A stretch of 64,000 bases of DNA from assembly GCA_034387635.1 (NCBI GenBank), contig JAOANU010000001.1:1922001-1986000 (forward strand). Reading direction: 5' to 3'. The position numbers and the translations under genes are program-made. Numbering within the stretch: position 1 is the first letter of the stretch; every line of letters starts with the position of its first letter. The stretch is from Rhodosporidiobolus odoratus (Eukaryota; Basidiomycota; Microbotryomycetes; Sporidiobolales; Sporidiobolaceae). The notes under the pieces are model-generated. The model ran no database searches. It was not told where the DNA came from and saw only the letters and a list, made by a program, of their open reading frames with translations. Shown here piece by piece: positions 1 through 11,965 of the stretch.

Positions 1-482
1 GCAAGGAAGGGACCGACAAGATCAGACTTGGGGGCGACCACCAATCAAACTCGTCCCATACTCTCCTTGTCATCACAGCCTCTTGTTGGTGTCTGACTGC
101 CACCAGGGTGTACTTCGTACGCTAGATCAGCTGTTCCAGCTTGACTTGGCTTCATCGCAGACCGCCGTGACCCAGGAAAGGCTCTTTCTTCTTTTTCTTC
201 CTTCGCTCGCGATGGCACCGCATTCACTTTATCTCGCACGATCGCTTGGCTTGATATGATCTGCGGTATCAGAGGATGCTGGATAGGCGTATCAGATCTG
301 CTACGAGCCTCCCACCGCCTGCGCTCGTCGTGAGCAGTCTTCCTTTTCAACTCAATCAGCTGCGGAGCTCCGCGATTTGGTCAAATCTGATCTCCATGTC
401 TTCTGTCTCGCCCGTCGCCTTCCTCTCCTTCTTTCTGAACTCCCACGGCACCACTTTAAAGACAAGCACGCACGAGCGCATC
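1..482. other. 5' flank, no supported gene
   Basis: No coding sequence can be supported here. A 101-codon minus-strand open frame (45-350) has no recognisable domain, no splice partners and a random-looking composition. The stretch just before 483 is probably the promoter and 5' UTR of the NAT9-like gene. Confidence 0.5.
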
Positions 483-1331
483 ATGCGACTCAACGAAGCT
501 ACGACTCTCGCGAATGACCGCATCGTCCTCAGGCCTTACCGACGATGGCACGTCCCTGCGTACAACGAATGGATGAAGAGCGAAGAGCTGAGGGAACTCA
601 CCGCGTCGGAACCGCTGTCGATCGAGGACGAGTATGAGATGCAGCGTACGTACCACTTGCTCCTCCCAGCCAACTCGCTGAGCTCACGTGGGTTGTTTGG
701 CGCAGGCTCATGGCGGCTTGACAGCGACAGTGCGCCTTTCTCTTTCCTCTCCGTGCCGTGCTGACGTGGCCGTACTGACCCTCGACCTCCTGCAGAGCTT
801 ACCTTCATCATCCATCGTCGCTCCCCCTCCGCCTCCTCCCCTTCCACTTCCCCCTCCGCTTTTCTCGCCGCCCACAACGACTCTTCCACCATGATCGGCG
901 ACGTCAACCTCTTCCTGCACGACCCATCCCCTCCCTCCTCCCCTTCTTCCTCTTCCTCTTCCTCTGCACCACCCACGTCCACCAGCCCAACGAAACGAGC
1001 CGAGCTAGAAATCATGTTCCCTCCCCTCCCTCTCCTCAACCCCCCTCGAACCGGTCTAGCCCTCCTCACTCTGCAAACCTTCCTCTCCTACTCCTCCCGC
1101 GCCCTCGACTTACCTCCCTCTGCCTTCTTCGCCCGGATCGGGTTTGATAATGCGCCTAGTTTGGGGTTGTTCAGGAAGCTTGGGTTCAAAGAGGGGAAGA
1201 GAGTTGAGGTGTTCAGAGAGGTGGAATTGATCTGGGAGGGAGCTGATGAAGAGGAGGGATGGCCGTGGGAGAAGGAGGAAGGATGGAGGTTGGAGCAAGT
1301 AGACGATCCAAGAGACGAAGGTCGAGATTGA
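483..1331 (+). CDS. NAT9-like GNAT N-acetyltransferase
   Basis: Two exons, 483-645 and 796-1331, with intron GTACGT...TGCAG, giving 232 residues. The N-terminus (MRLNEATTLANDRIVLRPYR) and the block from about residue 40 (EELRELTASEPLS, then EYEMQ) match the NAT9 family of GNAT acetyltransferases. The C-terminal block ARIGFDNAPSLGLFRKLGFK is the acetyl-CoA-binding part of the GNAT fold. Members transfer an acetyl group from acetyl-CoA; the substrate of fungal members is not known to me. Two Ser/Pro-rich stretches (about residues 62-82 and 95-115) interrupt the fold, which is unusual for this normally compact enzyme. The start was chosen because family homology begins right at this Met. The gene converges on the Ser/Pro-rich gene ending at 1621. 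Confidence 0.85.
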
Positions 1332-1620
1332 ATCCTGTTTTTCCTCCCAGCGTTCAGCTCGTCGGGTTGGGCTTCCCTCGCAGACGCGTGCGCAATCTGT
1401 TGCAGTACAACGTGTCTGTGCGCAAGTTTTCGAAGCCGGCGTATTGCGATAAACGGTTTTATGTACCAAAGGTGCATTCCGTGTCTACGAGATAAGAAAG
1501 GAACAAGAAAGCAACGGGATCTCCAACGAAGGGCAAGGGCGCGTGGTGGCGGTCCCTCAGCGCAAGCCAGGGGATCACCGTCCACGCCGCCGAAACTGCG
1601 GCTCAATGGTCCTCCCCTTC

Positions 1621-3657
1621 TCACTCAGCTGCACCGCATCTCACCGCAACTGCATCCGCCGTCGTCCCCTTCTGTTCCACCTTTCTTACCAGTAGCGGTA
1701 CAGGTGGCAGCGGCCTCCGAGTCTTGACCTGCCCCGCACTTGCGACTCTTCTCAATCTCGACGCATCTCCCCCCATAGAAGGGGGAGAAACGGAAGAAGC
1801 GGTTCGAGGGCGGGAGATGCTGCGCCTTGACGTAGATATCGACGTAAAAGTCGAGGAGCGGGAGACGCTGGGAGGGGTGGAGGTCGAGCGGGGGATGGAG
1901 AAGGTAGAAAATGGTGGTGGGCTGGAGGGGAAGGACGGTACAGCGGGCGTTCCGGTAAAAGGAGACGTGGTCGCAAAAGCGAAGGCGTCCACGCGGGGTC
2001 CTTCTCTCCCACTCTGGGTAGCTCGCCGAATAGGTCCAGCTGGAGAGCGAGACGAAGCTCGTCGACGGAGGTTTGCACCTTCGACTGCTTCGGCTTGGAG
2101 GGCCGCCAGGAACGGTTCAATGGAGGACTCGCGAGCAAGCGGAGGTCGAGGGTGAAGGACAGGTGGAGGCGGAAGAGGTGGAGGCGAAGGCGGAGGGGTG
2201 TCGGATCTTGATCGGAAAGCGCTTCGAAGAGACGCGGTCGACTTGCGCAGCTTGAGCAGGCTACCTCTCAAGGTGGACGACCTACTCGACGCCTCGTCAG
2301 CTGCACCTTTAGTCTTTGTCCGACCTCGGCTGTGGGCGCGAGAACCCGAAGGGTGTGACGGAAGAGGTGGAAGAGGTGGCAGAGAGATGGGAAGGGCGTC
2401 GAGGCTGGCAGCTGGTCTACTCGCCGACAGCGACGGACGCGGCCCAGATGAAGATCGCCGAGAGACAGCGACCGGGGCGGACTGGGTCGAAGAGTTGTTG
2501 GCAGTCACGCGAGGTCGAGCGGGCAGAGCCTCGCTTGATGAACTGGCGTCCCCGCCGTACTTGCCCCGCACCACGAGCGAAGCTTTCCTCTTCAGCTTCT
2601 GCGGCGGCGGTCCCTCCACCTGAATGACCATGTGAGAGGCCAATGGTACAGCTCTCTCTTCGCCTTGGCTGTTCTTGCTGTTCTCGCGGGCGCGGAGAGG
2701 GCGACGGGACGAGGGTTCGACAGCAACAAGGTTAGAGAAGGGAGCTGCCTGGCCGATGGAGTGCACGGCTGCCCGCCGAGCTGGTACAGATGAAGAAACG
2801 ACGGTGGTAGAGGGAGGAGAGGCAGCGGTATTGTCTTGTCGGCTGAACCCGGTGGAAGAACGTCGCCGTGGGACAGACGATCGTATCGGCATAGGAGGTG
2901 AAGGGAGAGGGGGCATGTCGCGAGCGCCAAGATGTCCTACTTCAGGATAGGCGTTATCAGGTGTGTGTAGGCTGGACTCGTCGGTGAAAGCGGATCGAGA
3001 GGAGACGAAGGTGGGTGCTCGGGAGGCTAGGGAGGTGGAGGAAGAACCAAAGTTTGTCGAGAAGACATCGTGCTCTGCGGACGGGGGTTCAAGTCATGCT
3101 GTCGAGTCGGGAAAATCGAAAGATGACTTACGCTTTTCCGAAATCACGTCGTCCATCCTGAAAGGCGGAATGTCCTCCCCCGGAGCTCGTGGCAAGCTGC
3201 TGTCCTTCCGTTCAGCCTGTTCCCGCAGAGTCGCCGCCAGTCGTCGAGGCGGCGGATCCATCGAGTTGGACCGGGCATTGATGAGCCTTGAGTCGGCGAG
3301 CCTGCCGGTGTCAACTGACTGCCTCCGTCTCAGCGGAACGATCACTACGGGTGAGTCGCCGTGGCCGTTGGGCGTAGTCGCAGAAGAAGCCGTCCGCCGT
3401 TCGTTGCCCGCGGAATGGGGCGGATGGGGTCTGGTTGGAGAGAAAACGGGAGGGGGAGGAGCGCTAGCAGGAGCAGTGAGGACGGGCGGAGGGGTGCTTT
3501 TGCGTCGGCGAGGAGAAGGACGAGGTCGAGGAGGTGTAGGAGGTAGGGGTCGCGGCGCAAAAGTTGGCTCGATAGGTAGCAGTGAAGCGAGAGAGAGGCA
3601 TCGCATGTTGGCAGGTGCGCTGTCGACAGCAGCCTCGGTGAAAGGAAGGGAAGCCAT
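1621..3657 (-). CDS. Ser/Pro-rich disordered protein with SH3-ligand motifs
   Basis: Two exons on the minus strand, 3657-3132 and 3074-1621, joined across a 57-nt intron (GTAAGT...CCGCAG), give 659 residues in one frame. I do not recognise a folded domain. The protein is dominated by Ser, Pro and Arg, with several polyproline motifs (for example RPLPPTPPRPRPSPRRRKS near residue 35 and RRPLPPVPLL near the C-terminus) that resemble SH3-domain ligands. It also has many Arg-x-x-Ser sites of the kind AGC kinases phosphorylate. The start is the ATG at 3657 (GTCGATGGC); open frame continues upstream but has no ATG. A 5' UTR intron is possible, since a good acceptor lies at about 3739. A cytoskeleton or polarity adaptor is a guess from composition only. 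Confidence 0.6.
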
Positions 3658-4305
3658 CGACCAGCAATGCTCAGTCAGATCTGAAAAGCGGTGACCAGTC
3701 GCGGGGAAGGCAGAGAAGGCTGTGTCCGGCACGGCTGCGCGAGAAGATGAGAAGAATCAGTTGTTTCATGAACCATGATCGCAACGGGAAGGGTACGGAC
3801 CTCGTCCAGCGTCCAGCGAACTCCAGCAGAAAGAGAGAGCGAGAGTTCATGACCGTCACTGCTCCGGCCACCTGGTCGAGAGAGGAGTTGTCGAGAGAGG
3901 AGGTCGAGTTCGGGCTCGTTGATCGCGCGATAGGAGCTGCGGGCGGAGTCAGCGGACAGGGAGGCAGGTTGCAGGCAAGTCAGCCAAGGTTGAGCCAAGG
4001 CGTGAAGCGCGTGACACGCGTGAGAAGCGGAGAGCGAGCCAGTGCGTGTGCGAAGTCGACACCAAGGCTTGACGGTCGACGAAGGCCGGCGGCGTCGGGT
4101 GAAGGGAACGCCAATATGCGAGTGCAATGCCAGTGTAGCCCTGCTTGGGCCCATACGCGAAATTCGAACGGCTACAAGTTGCAGTGTAGTAGAGGAGGAA
4201 AGACGAGACAATCGACAGCGAGACGAGGGAGGAAACCCAGAAAAAACAGCAAGCCCAAGACGCCAAACATCCCCTCGCTTGACGACGCACACGCTATACC
4301 ACATC

Positions 4306-7300
4306 CTACCACTCACCGTCGACTACGGAAAGGATGGCCGGTCAGCCTGGGAGAAGGAGACAGAAGGGAGGTGCAGAGGAAGAAAACGCACATCGATCCA
4401 GCGTTCCGACGGCGTCGACCGCCTCTTTTTGCGCCTTCTTGCGCATGTAGAAGATGGGGCAGTCTTTTGAAGTGCAGAGGACGTCCTGTGAGCGAATCAA
4501 GAGTCAGACTATGCCAGACGCGGTGAGAGAAAAAAGTATCGAACCTGATGCAGCGACCCCTGGCAGCGCTGGCACTGCGTCCAGAGACGAGCGAATGCAG
4601 TCTCGGCTTGCGCAGCGACAGAGATCTTTGAGTCAGGGGGCAACAATGTCAGAGGAAGCATCCACCAAACTATCACTCCAAGTGATAGCTGCGAGAGATA
4701 GCGTACCTGCTTGCTGTGCAACTCCGCTGTCCTTGGCCGGCAGTTCGCGCAGACAGCCTGGTCTGAAGATGCCGAGTAAGAATCCGTCAGACCGCGGGAA
4801 CTCTGAAAAGAACACGGAGAAACGCACTGCGAGATCCAGGCTTGAGAGGCGCCTTGCAGCCGAGGCAAGTGACGGTTTTGACGGCAAACTTCATGAGACC
4901 GCCGACGGTGGGGGCAACAATCGAGACCGTTCGAGTGTGATCTCCGGCGACTGCAAGGTCAAACAGCAGTGCTACCCGTCAGTATGGCTCGCAACGGGAG
5001 AAGAAATGCCAGACGAGAGAGCGCAGAGTCTCAACGCACGCAAAGAGCTCGCCTTCTCCCCCATAATGGGCTCAAAGATACGCATGAGCGGCTTGGACAG
5101 CTGGTTCTCGAGGTAGTATTTCGTATCAATCGGAATGTTGTTCTCCAAGACGTAGAGCGGGTCTTCCGACTTCTCATAGGCGCGGGCGTCTTTCGTTCCC
5201 TTGATGATGACGTCTACGATCAAGGGAGGGTTAGCGTGATGTACGAGGGGAAGAGGGAACTGACGACGTGACGTACAAGCGACACGGTCACCTAAAGCTG
5301 GTGCAGAGCCCGCATCACGCTTTCTCATCCGGTCGGCGAGCTCTGTATGCGCTTGCTTGACGGCGTAATCTGCGCTCGCTCGCACGCGTGAGTCTGCGAG
5401 TTCCTCGGAAGGGGAAAGCGAAGTCAAGTACGTACCAGCTTTTGCCAACGCCTTGGTGATGACCAGCTGCGACAAGTCGACCCTGTTCTGCAGAAGATCC
5501 GAAATGACCTGCTTGGCATAGTCCTCGGCGCCCTTGACATCTCGTTCAATCAACATCTTGCGAAGACAAGTATCGATGACAGTGACGACGAGTCGGCAAT
5601 TGTCGCGACGAACAGTCTATCGCGAAGAAAGAACGAGGTTAGCGAATTTCGGTCTGCGGCAAGGCGGCGGCAAGGCGGCGGAGTCTTAGAAGCGCACCTC
5701 GATACCCTTCGTATCCATCTTGTCGTACTTCTCCGGCTTCGTCCAGTACAACCCAGCATAACGTTTCTTACTGATGAGCAGATACGGGAAGTAGACCTTT
5801 TCGAACTCAAGCTTGATGGGCTTGATGAATTTTGAGGTGACATATTCTGCTGCTTCCGCGCCTATGTACCCCGCCAAATCGAGTCAGAAGGAGGGAGGAC
5901 GTTCGAGAGCGTGAGGGAGGGACGCACCGAGCTTCATCGCTGTTTCGAGGTCAGGACAACCGAAGCGGACCATGACAGAGTCCGTGTCACCGTAGATAAC
6001 CTTGGCGTCGTACTCGTACCCATTCGCAGTATTGTAGCGATCTTGCACTTCCTGCTCAGTAAAAACACATGAGGAAGGTCAGCTTTTGGCAGGTCAGTAT
6101 GGAAAGAAAAGGCAACAGACGCACCTGCATCGTCTTGTCAATCATCTCACGACCGTATGCTGTAACGGACATGGAGATGGGGAGACAAGGGAGTTTTCCG
6201 ATCGTAGCACCGGTGAAACCGTACACGGAGTTGGCGGAAACCTGATCCGGCAAGCAAGGCTGGATCAGCGCACGACCTCACCCAAAAGTGGAGTGGCGCT
6301 GTGGCAGATCTGAGATCTTCGCCGCACCTTTAACGCAAGCTGACGACCGTCCAAGACGGCGCGCTTGAATGGGTCCTTCTCGTTCTTCAGCTCTGCTCGA
6401 GCACGCTTACGAGCCCCGAGCAGATCTTCCAGAATGGTCGGCAGCAGACCCTTGCGACGGTGTGCTTGTACGAAAAGGTCTGCAGAGGTAAGCAAGGGTG
6501 AGTATGTCATTGGCAGTACGCGAGATGGGCAAGTGCAGAAAAGGGAGAAGCTCGCCTCCGTTTGGCGTCCTCACATAGTCCTCGCCTTCCTTCAGCTCAA
6601 GCGTCTGAGCAATCCTCGCATCCAGCAATGTCGTATAACAGAGGTTATGCGCCTGCATAATCGACGGATACAGCGAGGCGAAATCGAGCGTCGCAATCGG
6701 CACGTCGTAGTATCCTTGTTCCGGTTCAAGGACCGTCGCACCCTCGTACTGCTCATCTGAGCCTTCTTGCTTGAGCGCCGGGATGACGTAGCCGTCTTCT
6801 AGGGCCTTGCGGTAGAGTTGGGAGATGACTTTGATCTGTTGACCGCGTGAAAGGAGGTAGTTGAAGGGAATGCCCGTGACACGAGACATCTCGATGTAGT
6901 TGATGAAGCACATGAGCTTGTCCATGAGTCGTTGCGGGAGGTAGGCATCCTGTATAGCGAGTTGCATGAGATTATACAGCAGGAAAGAAGCGATCTGGAC
7001 ACACCTTCAAGCAGTAGACAGCGAGACGACGCCTTGACTCGGCATTACCGTTCTGTAGGTCAGTAATGACAGAGTGGTGCACGTCTTCTTTCTGTTCGCC
7101 TGTGCACCATGACCGTGATGTCGCATCAGCCTGCCTGCTCCCAGTAGAGCCAAATGCTGAAAAGGTCTATCTCGAACGCACCCAGGAAATGCGCGCAAAC
7201 CGAGTTCAGCGTGTACGATCGCAGCTTGTAGTCGCGCTGCATGACCTGCAAGATGTCGAGCTGCAGACGACCATCCATTTGCGTTTCCTTCGAATCGCGG

Positions 7301-9332
7301 TTACCGTAGGCTTTCGAGGAGAAGTGGGTGTCTTTGACTTCGGTCTTGACGCCTTACGACACATTTGCAGGTCAGTACAGGATTACCAGTGAAAGAGGCA
7401 GAAGAGGCAGAACGTGTAGAGAAGCAGAGTTACCCTTCAACCTCGAAAAGAACGGGAAATCCGTCACCTTCAACGCCTTTGCCCTGTCCATCAAGTATGG
7501 CAAATCGAATTGACTCGTGTTGTATCCAATGATGAGGTCCGGATCGACCTCCTCGACGAACTTGCGCCAACTGGCCAGCATGTCGGCCTCTTTCTTGAAC
7601 TCGAGTACCTCGGATCCAACGATGTGGGCGCAGGTGTTGAGGGTAAAGACGTTGCGAATGAAAGGTTTCGACTCGCCTGTGCGGCAGGGAATGGCCGTCA
7701 GAGCATCAGTTTGACTGGAGCAGAAGCAGCCCATCATACCCTCCCAAGTTGCCAGAGGAACGAAGAGTAAGAGAGGAACGCACCCTGCCTCGTAACCATG
7801 TTCGCAATCTGGATGACCGGGTCGATATCAGCTTCGGGGAAGATACCCTTCCTACCCGCGCACTCGATATCGAAGGAAAGGATGCGAAGCGGGGCGATGC
7901 CGGACCAGTCGCCGACGGCTTCGTGGGAAACGAGGGCGGAGTGACTGCAAGGGAGACAGGATCAGTGCGGTACAGGAGACGACGCGAGCAGAAGTGGGCG
8001 CACTCGCACTCGACCTCATACTGGCAATTTGAGATCCTGTTCGTCTTCATCTCGTACGTTCCCGCCTTGAGTTCTAGCCAATTCATTCCGACGATCTGTG
8101 AAAGGTCGATTAGCGTATCGCTCAGCAGACGAGAGATATGGGGAAAACGCACATGGTGGTCGATCATGAACCTCAACGTGTAAGCGATGTTGCTCTCAAA
8201 GGTCATAAGCGCACTACCATCGAAAAAGTCCTTGAACGAGATCTCGCCCCGCTCAAACGCGTTGCGGACCTTGGGGTACTGCTTCGTGTCGACGACGGTG
8301 ATTTTGATGAAGGGCGAGACGGCATCGCCCTTGTATCCCCACAAGGAGCGCTTGTTGGCGATGCTGACGGATTTGATGGGGCGGACACCGTTGAAGTACG
8401 CGGCCTGGCGGTGCGATGATATGTAAGCATGGTACGCGGATCGAGTGAGGAGTGCTTGTGAGCACGCACGTTGAGGTGTTCGAGCAAGGGGACACAATCG
8501 CTGTTGGTGAATCCTTTCGGCGCGGCAACCCAGAGGTACGGCAAGAACCCTTTGATGTGTAAGAGGACTGAATTCCCAGCCTGTACGCAGTTTACACGTG
8601 ATGTAGGAAGTAGGTCAGCACAACTACTCGCAGTTGCCCTTTTTTATCTGACAGGAGAAAAGGCGCACCTGGGTGACACCAAACGCCCTGATCTGCGGAC
8701 CAGCTCCAGGCGCCGAGTGCTCTTCGATATCAATTTGCTGGAATACTTTGTGAGGGGCGTCGCAATGAACGTTAGCTCGTGCAGGACGGGGACTCGCGGC
8801 GAAGAAAAGGAAACGAACCGAGGTTGTCCTTGTGCGGGTTGAGCTTCTGCGCCTTTGGTCGGGGCCAATGCTTGCGCTGGTCATCGGCAGCACCTGAGCA
8901 ACTCCGAGACTGATCAGCTTAGCAAAGGTCGACGGAGGAGCGAAAGAAAAGGCTCAAAGGGAAATACGACGAACCGTCATTTTTCAACCTAGCCAGCATA
9001 GCCGTGAAATTCTCCTTATCTTCCTCATCTGCGGTTCCCATCCTCCTCTTGCCCTTGACATCCTGCTTAACCTTGACTGCCTGAGAGGGGCGTTTCTTCG
9101 GACTAGGCGGGGTGAAGAGTGCTGACAAGGGTTTGGCATGAGCGCCAGCCGCAGAGGAAGGTGGAGCGGCGTGGTCTTCGTCTGGAACGTCTTGCGGGGT
9201 TTGACCTTGTCCTTCAGGTGCTGGTGAGGGGAGAATGGCGTCTGATGTAGATTGACTGGCAATGGCAGTGGGAGCGCCATTCGAAGGCGAAGAGACGCGG
9301 CGTTTCTTGTTGGCAGGTTCACTGGCATCCAT
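4306..9332 (-). CDS. POL3: DNA polymerase delta catalytic subunit
   Basis: B-family replicative polymerase for lagging-strand synthesis, acting in the nucleus with its small subunits and PCNA. About 22 exons can be joined. In order: a disordered N-terminus with a basic stretch (KKRR), the FQQIDIEEH block, exonuclease motif Exo I ([14 protein letters not shown]), Exo II ([12 protein letters not shown]), polymerase motif A (DFASLYPSI at about 6670), motif B ([11 protein letters not shown]), motif C (YGDTDS at about 5990), and the two C-terminal cysteine modules. CysA is CLGC...CANC; CysB is CQRC...C-x4-C followed by [12 protein letters not shown] and binds the 4Fe-4S cluster in yeast Pol3. The last exon is only 17 nt (4322-4306) and yields a terminus RFDGEW like other Pol3 proteins. 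The start at 9332 is the first ATG ([12 protein letters not shown]). All catalytic acidic residues are present, so the gene looks functional. Confidence 0.97.
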
Positions 9333-9507
9333 TCTGGCACTGGCTGACAAGTTAAAGACGACAAGCGATGCGAGTGGACGAAGTGAAAGTCACCGCGTCG
9401 ACTTCGCGTTTCTCAATCTCGCGGTCGCGAAGAAGCATCCCGCGTTACTCTTGTCTGTACATAGCGGATCACGAGACGAATCCTGTCTATATCGCGACTG
9501 CAAGGCT

Positions 9508-9513
9508 ACGCGT
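9508..9513. promoter_or_regulatory. Candidate MluI cell-cycle box (ACGCGT)
   Basis: A perfect ACGCGT lies 176 bp upstream of the POL3 start codon, inside the short gap between POL3 and the gluconokinase gene. A second near-match (AAACGCGAA on the minus strand) lies around 9400. In fungi, MBF binds ACGCGT and drives S-phase genes, including DNA polymerases. The motif overlaps the region just 3' of the gluconokinase stop codon. One hexamer can occur by chance in GC-rich DNA. Confidence 0.4.
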
Positions 9514-9527
9514 TCGATGCCGTGCTT

Positions 9528-10588
9528 CTAGCCGATAAAGTTCTTCACTCTCTCCACCGCATCTCCCACAACCGCCTCTTTCCCTCGCTCCTCTGCGTCC
9601 TCCTCGCCCTGTCCCAGCCTGACGACCGCGACGTTGACCTCGTCCGTCTCGTGAGGCTGCTCGAGGGTAGAGAGTTGGCTGTCGAGCATACTGGCTTTCA
9701 TGAAGTGTCCGGGGCGATGTTCCATACGATTCAGCAGGAGAGGTCGGGTGCCGTGCACTGCAGAGACATAGGACGAGTGAGTTTGGGCTCGGCGAGAAAG
9801 TCAGAGTAGAGAGTGCGAGGATGAAGAGGAGGAAGAATGGCAGCATACAGTAAATAAAGTACGTCTCGATGTGCCGTTCGAGGTGCTTCTCGCTAACGAT
9901 TTCCCTGCCGTCTGGTAGCTCGAACCGAGCCTCCTCCCCTCGCAGCAGATTCCGATACTGCACCGTCAACGCCGAACAAGCGACGACGAGGGCCTCCCTT
10001 TCCCTGTCTTCCCCTCGAGCTTTTCGCGCCCGCCGCGCGGCGAGAGAGTCTGGGTGCACTCGGAGTAAGGAATTGGTCAACTCGTGGGAGGCTTGGGTGG
10101 CTTCGGCCTCGGCGGGAGATGGCTGAGTGGGTAGGTCGAGCGCGGCGAGACCTTCGGGAGAAGTAAGGAGGACGCCCGTCGAGCGTACTTTGTGCAGCCA
10201 AGGCACACGGTCCTGTATGTTATCCCAGAGAGCTTGTGTGAGCAAGCCTGAGGACACGAAGAAGGTGGGTAGAGGCCACAAAAGACACGACTTGAGTGAA
10301 GAATAGCTGGCGGCGAGCAGAGAGGGACGACAGACGTACCTCGTCCGTCAAAGGGTGTCCGGCGCTCATCTTTGCCACGTTACTCGCCGGGTGGAGGTCG
10401 TCACCGTCGACAAAGGGAACGCCGAGGGCTGTTGCGATTCCAAGGCCGACGGTGGATTTGCTGAAGAAGGTCGGCAACGTAAGAGAGCAAGTTAGCAGCG
10501 ACTGGCATGCCGAGCAGAGGGGAAAAACCCCGTCTCACCCGCATCCGGATGCGCCCATTACGACGATGAGAGCGGGCAGAGGTGGCAT
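9528..10588 (-). CDS. Gluconokinase (GntK family)
   Basis: Phosphorylates D-gluconate to 6-phosphogluconate with ATP, feeding the pentose phosphate pathway. The N-terminus carries the Walker A loop GASGCGKST, split by an intron after GCG, then the family signature PFVDGDDLHPASNVAKMSAG and HPLTDEDR. The C-terminal exon has the RPGHFMKASMLDSQ block, where substrate-binding Arg/His/Lys residues lie, and the usual SQ...TLEQP end. Four exons are needed, with introns around 10500-10540, 10220-10340 and 9760-9845. The protein is longer than the usual 170-200 residues because of an insert rich in Arg, Ala and Glu between the P-loop half and the C-terminal half (about 9900-10130). The start at 10588 gives MPPLPALIVVMGASG, typical spacing to the P-loop. 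Confidence 0.93.
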
Positions 10589-11108
10589 GCTGTCAAGATG
10601 ATGAGGAGGTGGAGAGATTGAGGGGAGGGTGCGCCGAGCTAGGGTTCCAGTGTGAGAAGGATAGTGAGGGCTATGGTCAAGCTGGTGAGTGTAGCGGAGT
10701 CTGTACTGAGTGAGTCGAGGTGAGTTACAGTGACCCAATCAACCTGCAGCGGCCGGCGCCATGCAAGATTCGAAACCACCATAGAGCAATCTCGCTGTCT
10801 CCCTCTCTCCTTATCGCGCACAAGCACACTCTATCAGAGACAGACAGCTCCCACTCTACCGCACCTCGCCGCAGTCAATTCAATCGGACACAGTCGACAT
10901 CGTCTCCACCTTCTCCACCAACTTTCCCTTGTCCCCTCCTTCCTTCCTTCCTGTCCTTCCTCACGCGTACGCTGATCCGCAGTACAAGTCTCCCTCGATT
11001 GCGTATATCTATCTTATCCGCTGCTGCTACCAAGGTATTCTAGCTCCCCTACGCTTCCACGCCCTCCCGCTGCACCCGCCCCACCCTGTCCGTCCACCCC
11101 TTTCAACC
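10589..11108. promoter_or_regulatory. Divergent promoter region, gluconokinase / OHCU decarboxylase
   Basis: A 520-bp gap between two divergent genes. It holds pyrimidine-rich tracts on the + strand (about 10900-10975, including four CCTT/TTCC units), typical of fungal promoters and 5' UTRs. No coding sequence is supported. Confidence 0.5.
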
Positions 11109-11965
11109 ATGGACAGCCTCCCGCCGCCCCGCCTCGACCTCCTCGTCCACTCCCCGGTCCCTTCAGCCTACCTCCCCGTCTTGAACCAGCTCCTCGAACC
11201 CTCTCCACCCCTCTCGACCCTCCTCGCTCCTCAACTCCATAGCCGCATCGCCTCTGTCCCGCCAGCAGACAAGCCAAAAACGTACCACGAACTTCTCAAT
11301 CTAGCGCAAGAGTGTATGGATGCGTGGAGCGTGGAGGATCAGGCAGACTTCTTGGCGGCTCATCCTCGAATTGGCGAGACCAAGAATCTAAGCAAGGCGA
11401 GTGAAGGGGAGCAGGCACCCAAAGCTGGTGCGGCAACGACACCAGGAGAGGTGCTAAAACGGCTACAGGTGCGTGTCTTCCCTGCTACACTCCTCGAATC
11501 GAATCAAGCGGCCGCACGTCTGACCTTCCCAATCCTCCGACTTTTCCTTCTTGATTCTCCTGTGGTCGCCTGTCGCAGACCCTCAACTCTCTGTACGAGC
11601 AAGCCTTCCCCAACCTTCGCTACATCACCTTTGTCAACGGCCGAACACGGGCAGAGATCGTCCCCGAACTCGAGGTACGTTATCTCCCTCCTTTTCTCGC
11701 GCTGCTTTCTCCGCTTCGGACCCTGTGTGTCCTACGGCTCTCCCTTCTTCCGGTGCTGATACGCCCAACACTTTCATCTGTCATACAGTCTCTTCTCTGC
11801 CTTTCCCTTCCCCCTCCCTCCCCCTCCACCGCCGAACCCAAACTAGGCGACCTTCGCTCGCAAATCCGAGTCTCCCCCGCCGGCTCAGGACCCTGGCGAG
11901 CAGAGTTGAAGAGGGGATTGCAAGCTATGTGGGATATTGCGCATTCAAGGGTCGACAAGTGGTAA
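11109..11965 (+). CDS. OHCU decarboxylase (urate breakdown)
   Basis: 2-oxo-4-hydroxy-4-carboxy-5-ureidoimidazoline decarboxylase, the third step from urate to S-allantoin after urate oxidase and HIU hydrolase. Three exons, 11109-11468, 11579-11674 and 11789-11965, give 210 residues. Family marks are the central FLAAHPRIGE block, which holds the catalytic His, then NSLYEQAFPNLRYITFVNGR followed by TRAEI, and a C-terminal LRSQIRVSP segment. A Ser/Pro-rich insert sits before the last helix. The C-terminus (VDKW) is not a peroxisomal SKL-type signal, so the enzyme may be cytosolic here. Urate oxidase and HIU hydrolase genes are not in this window. Confidence 0.9.

Noticed and set aside
536..1069. 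Acidic Glu/Gly-rich minus-strand frame
   Set aside because: It is the antisense of the Ser/Pro-rich NAT9-like exon and its intron; repeats come from TCC/CCT codons on the other strand.
3675..4316. Minus-strand 213-codon frame between POL3 and the Ser/Pro-rich gene
   Set aside because: Overlaps the POL3 last exon and has no usable splice to the downstream frame; probably 5' UTR of the Ser/Pro-rich gene.
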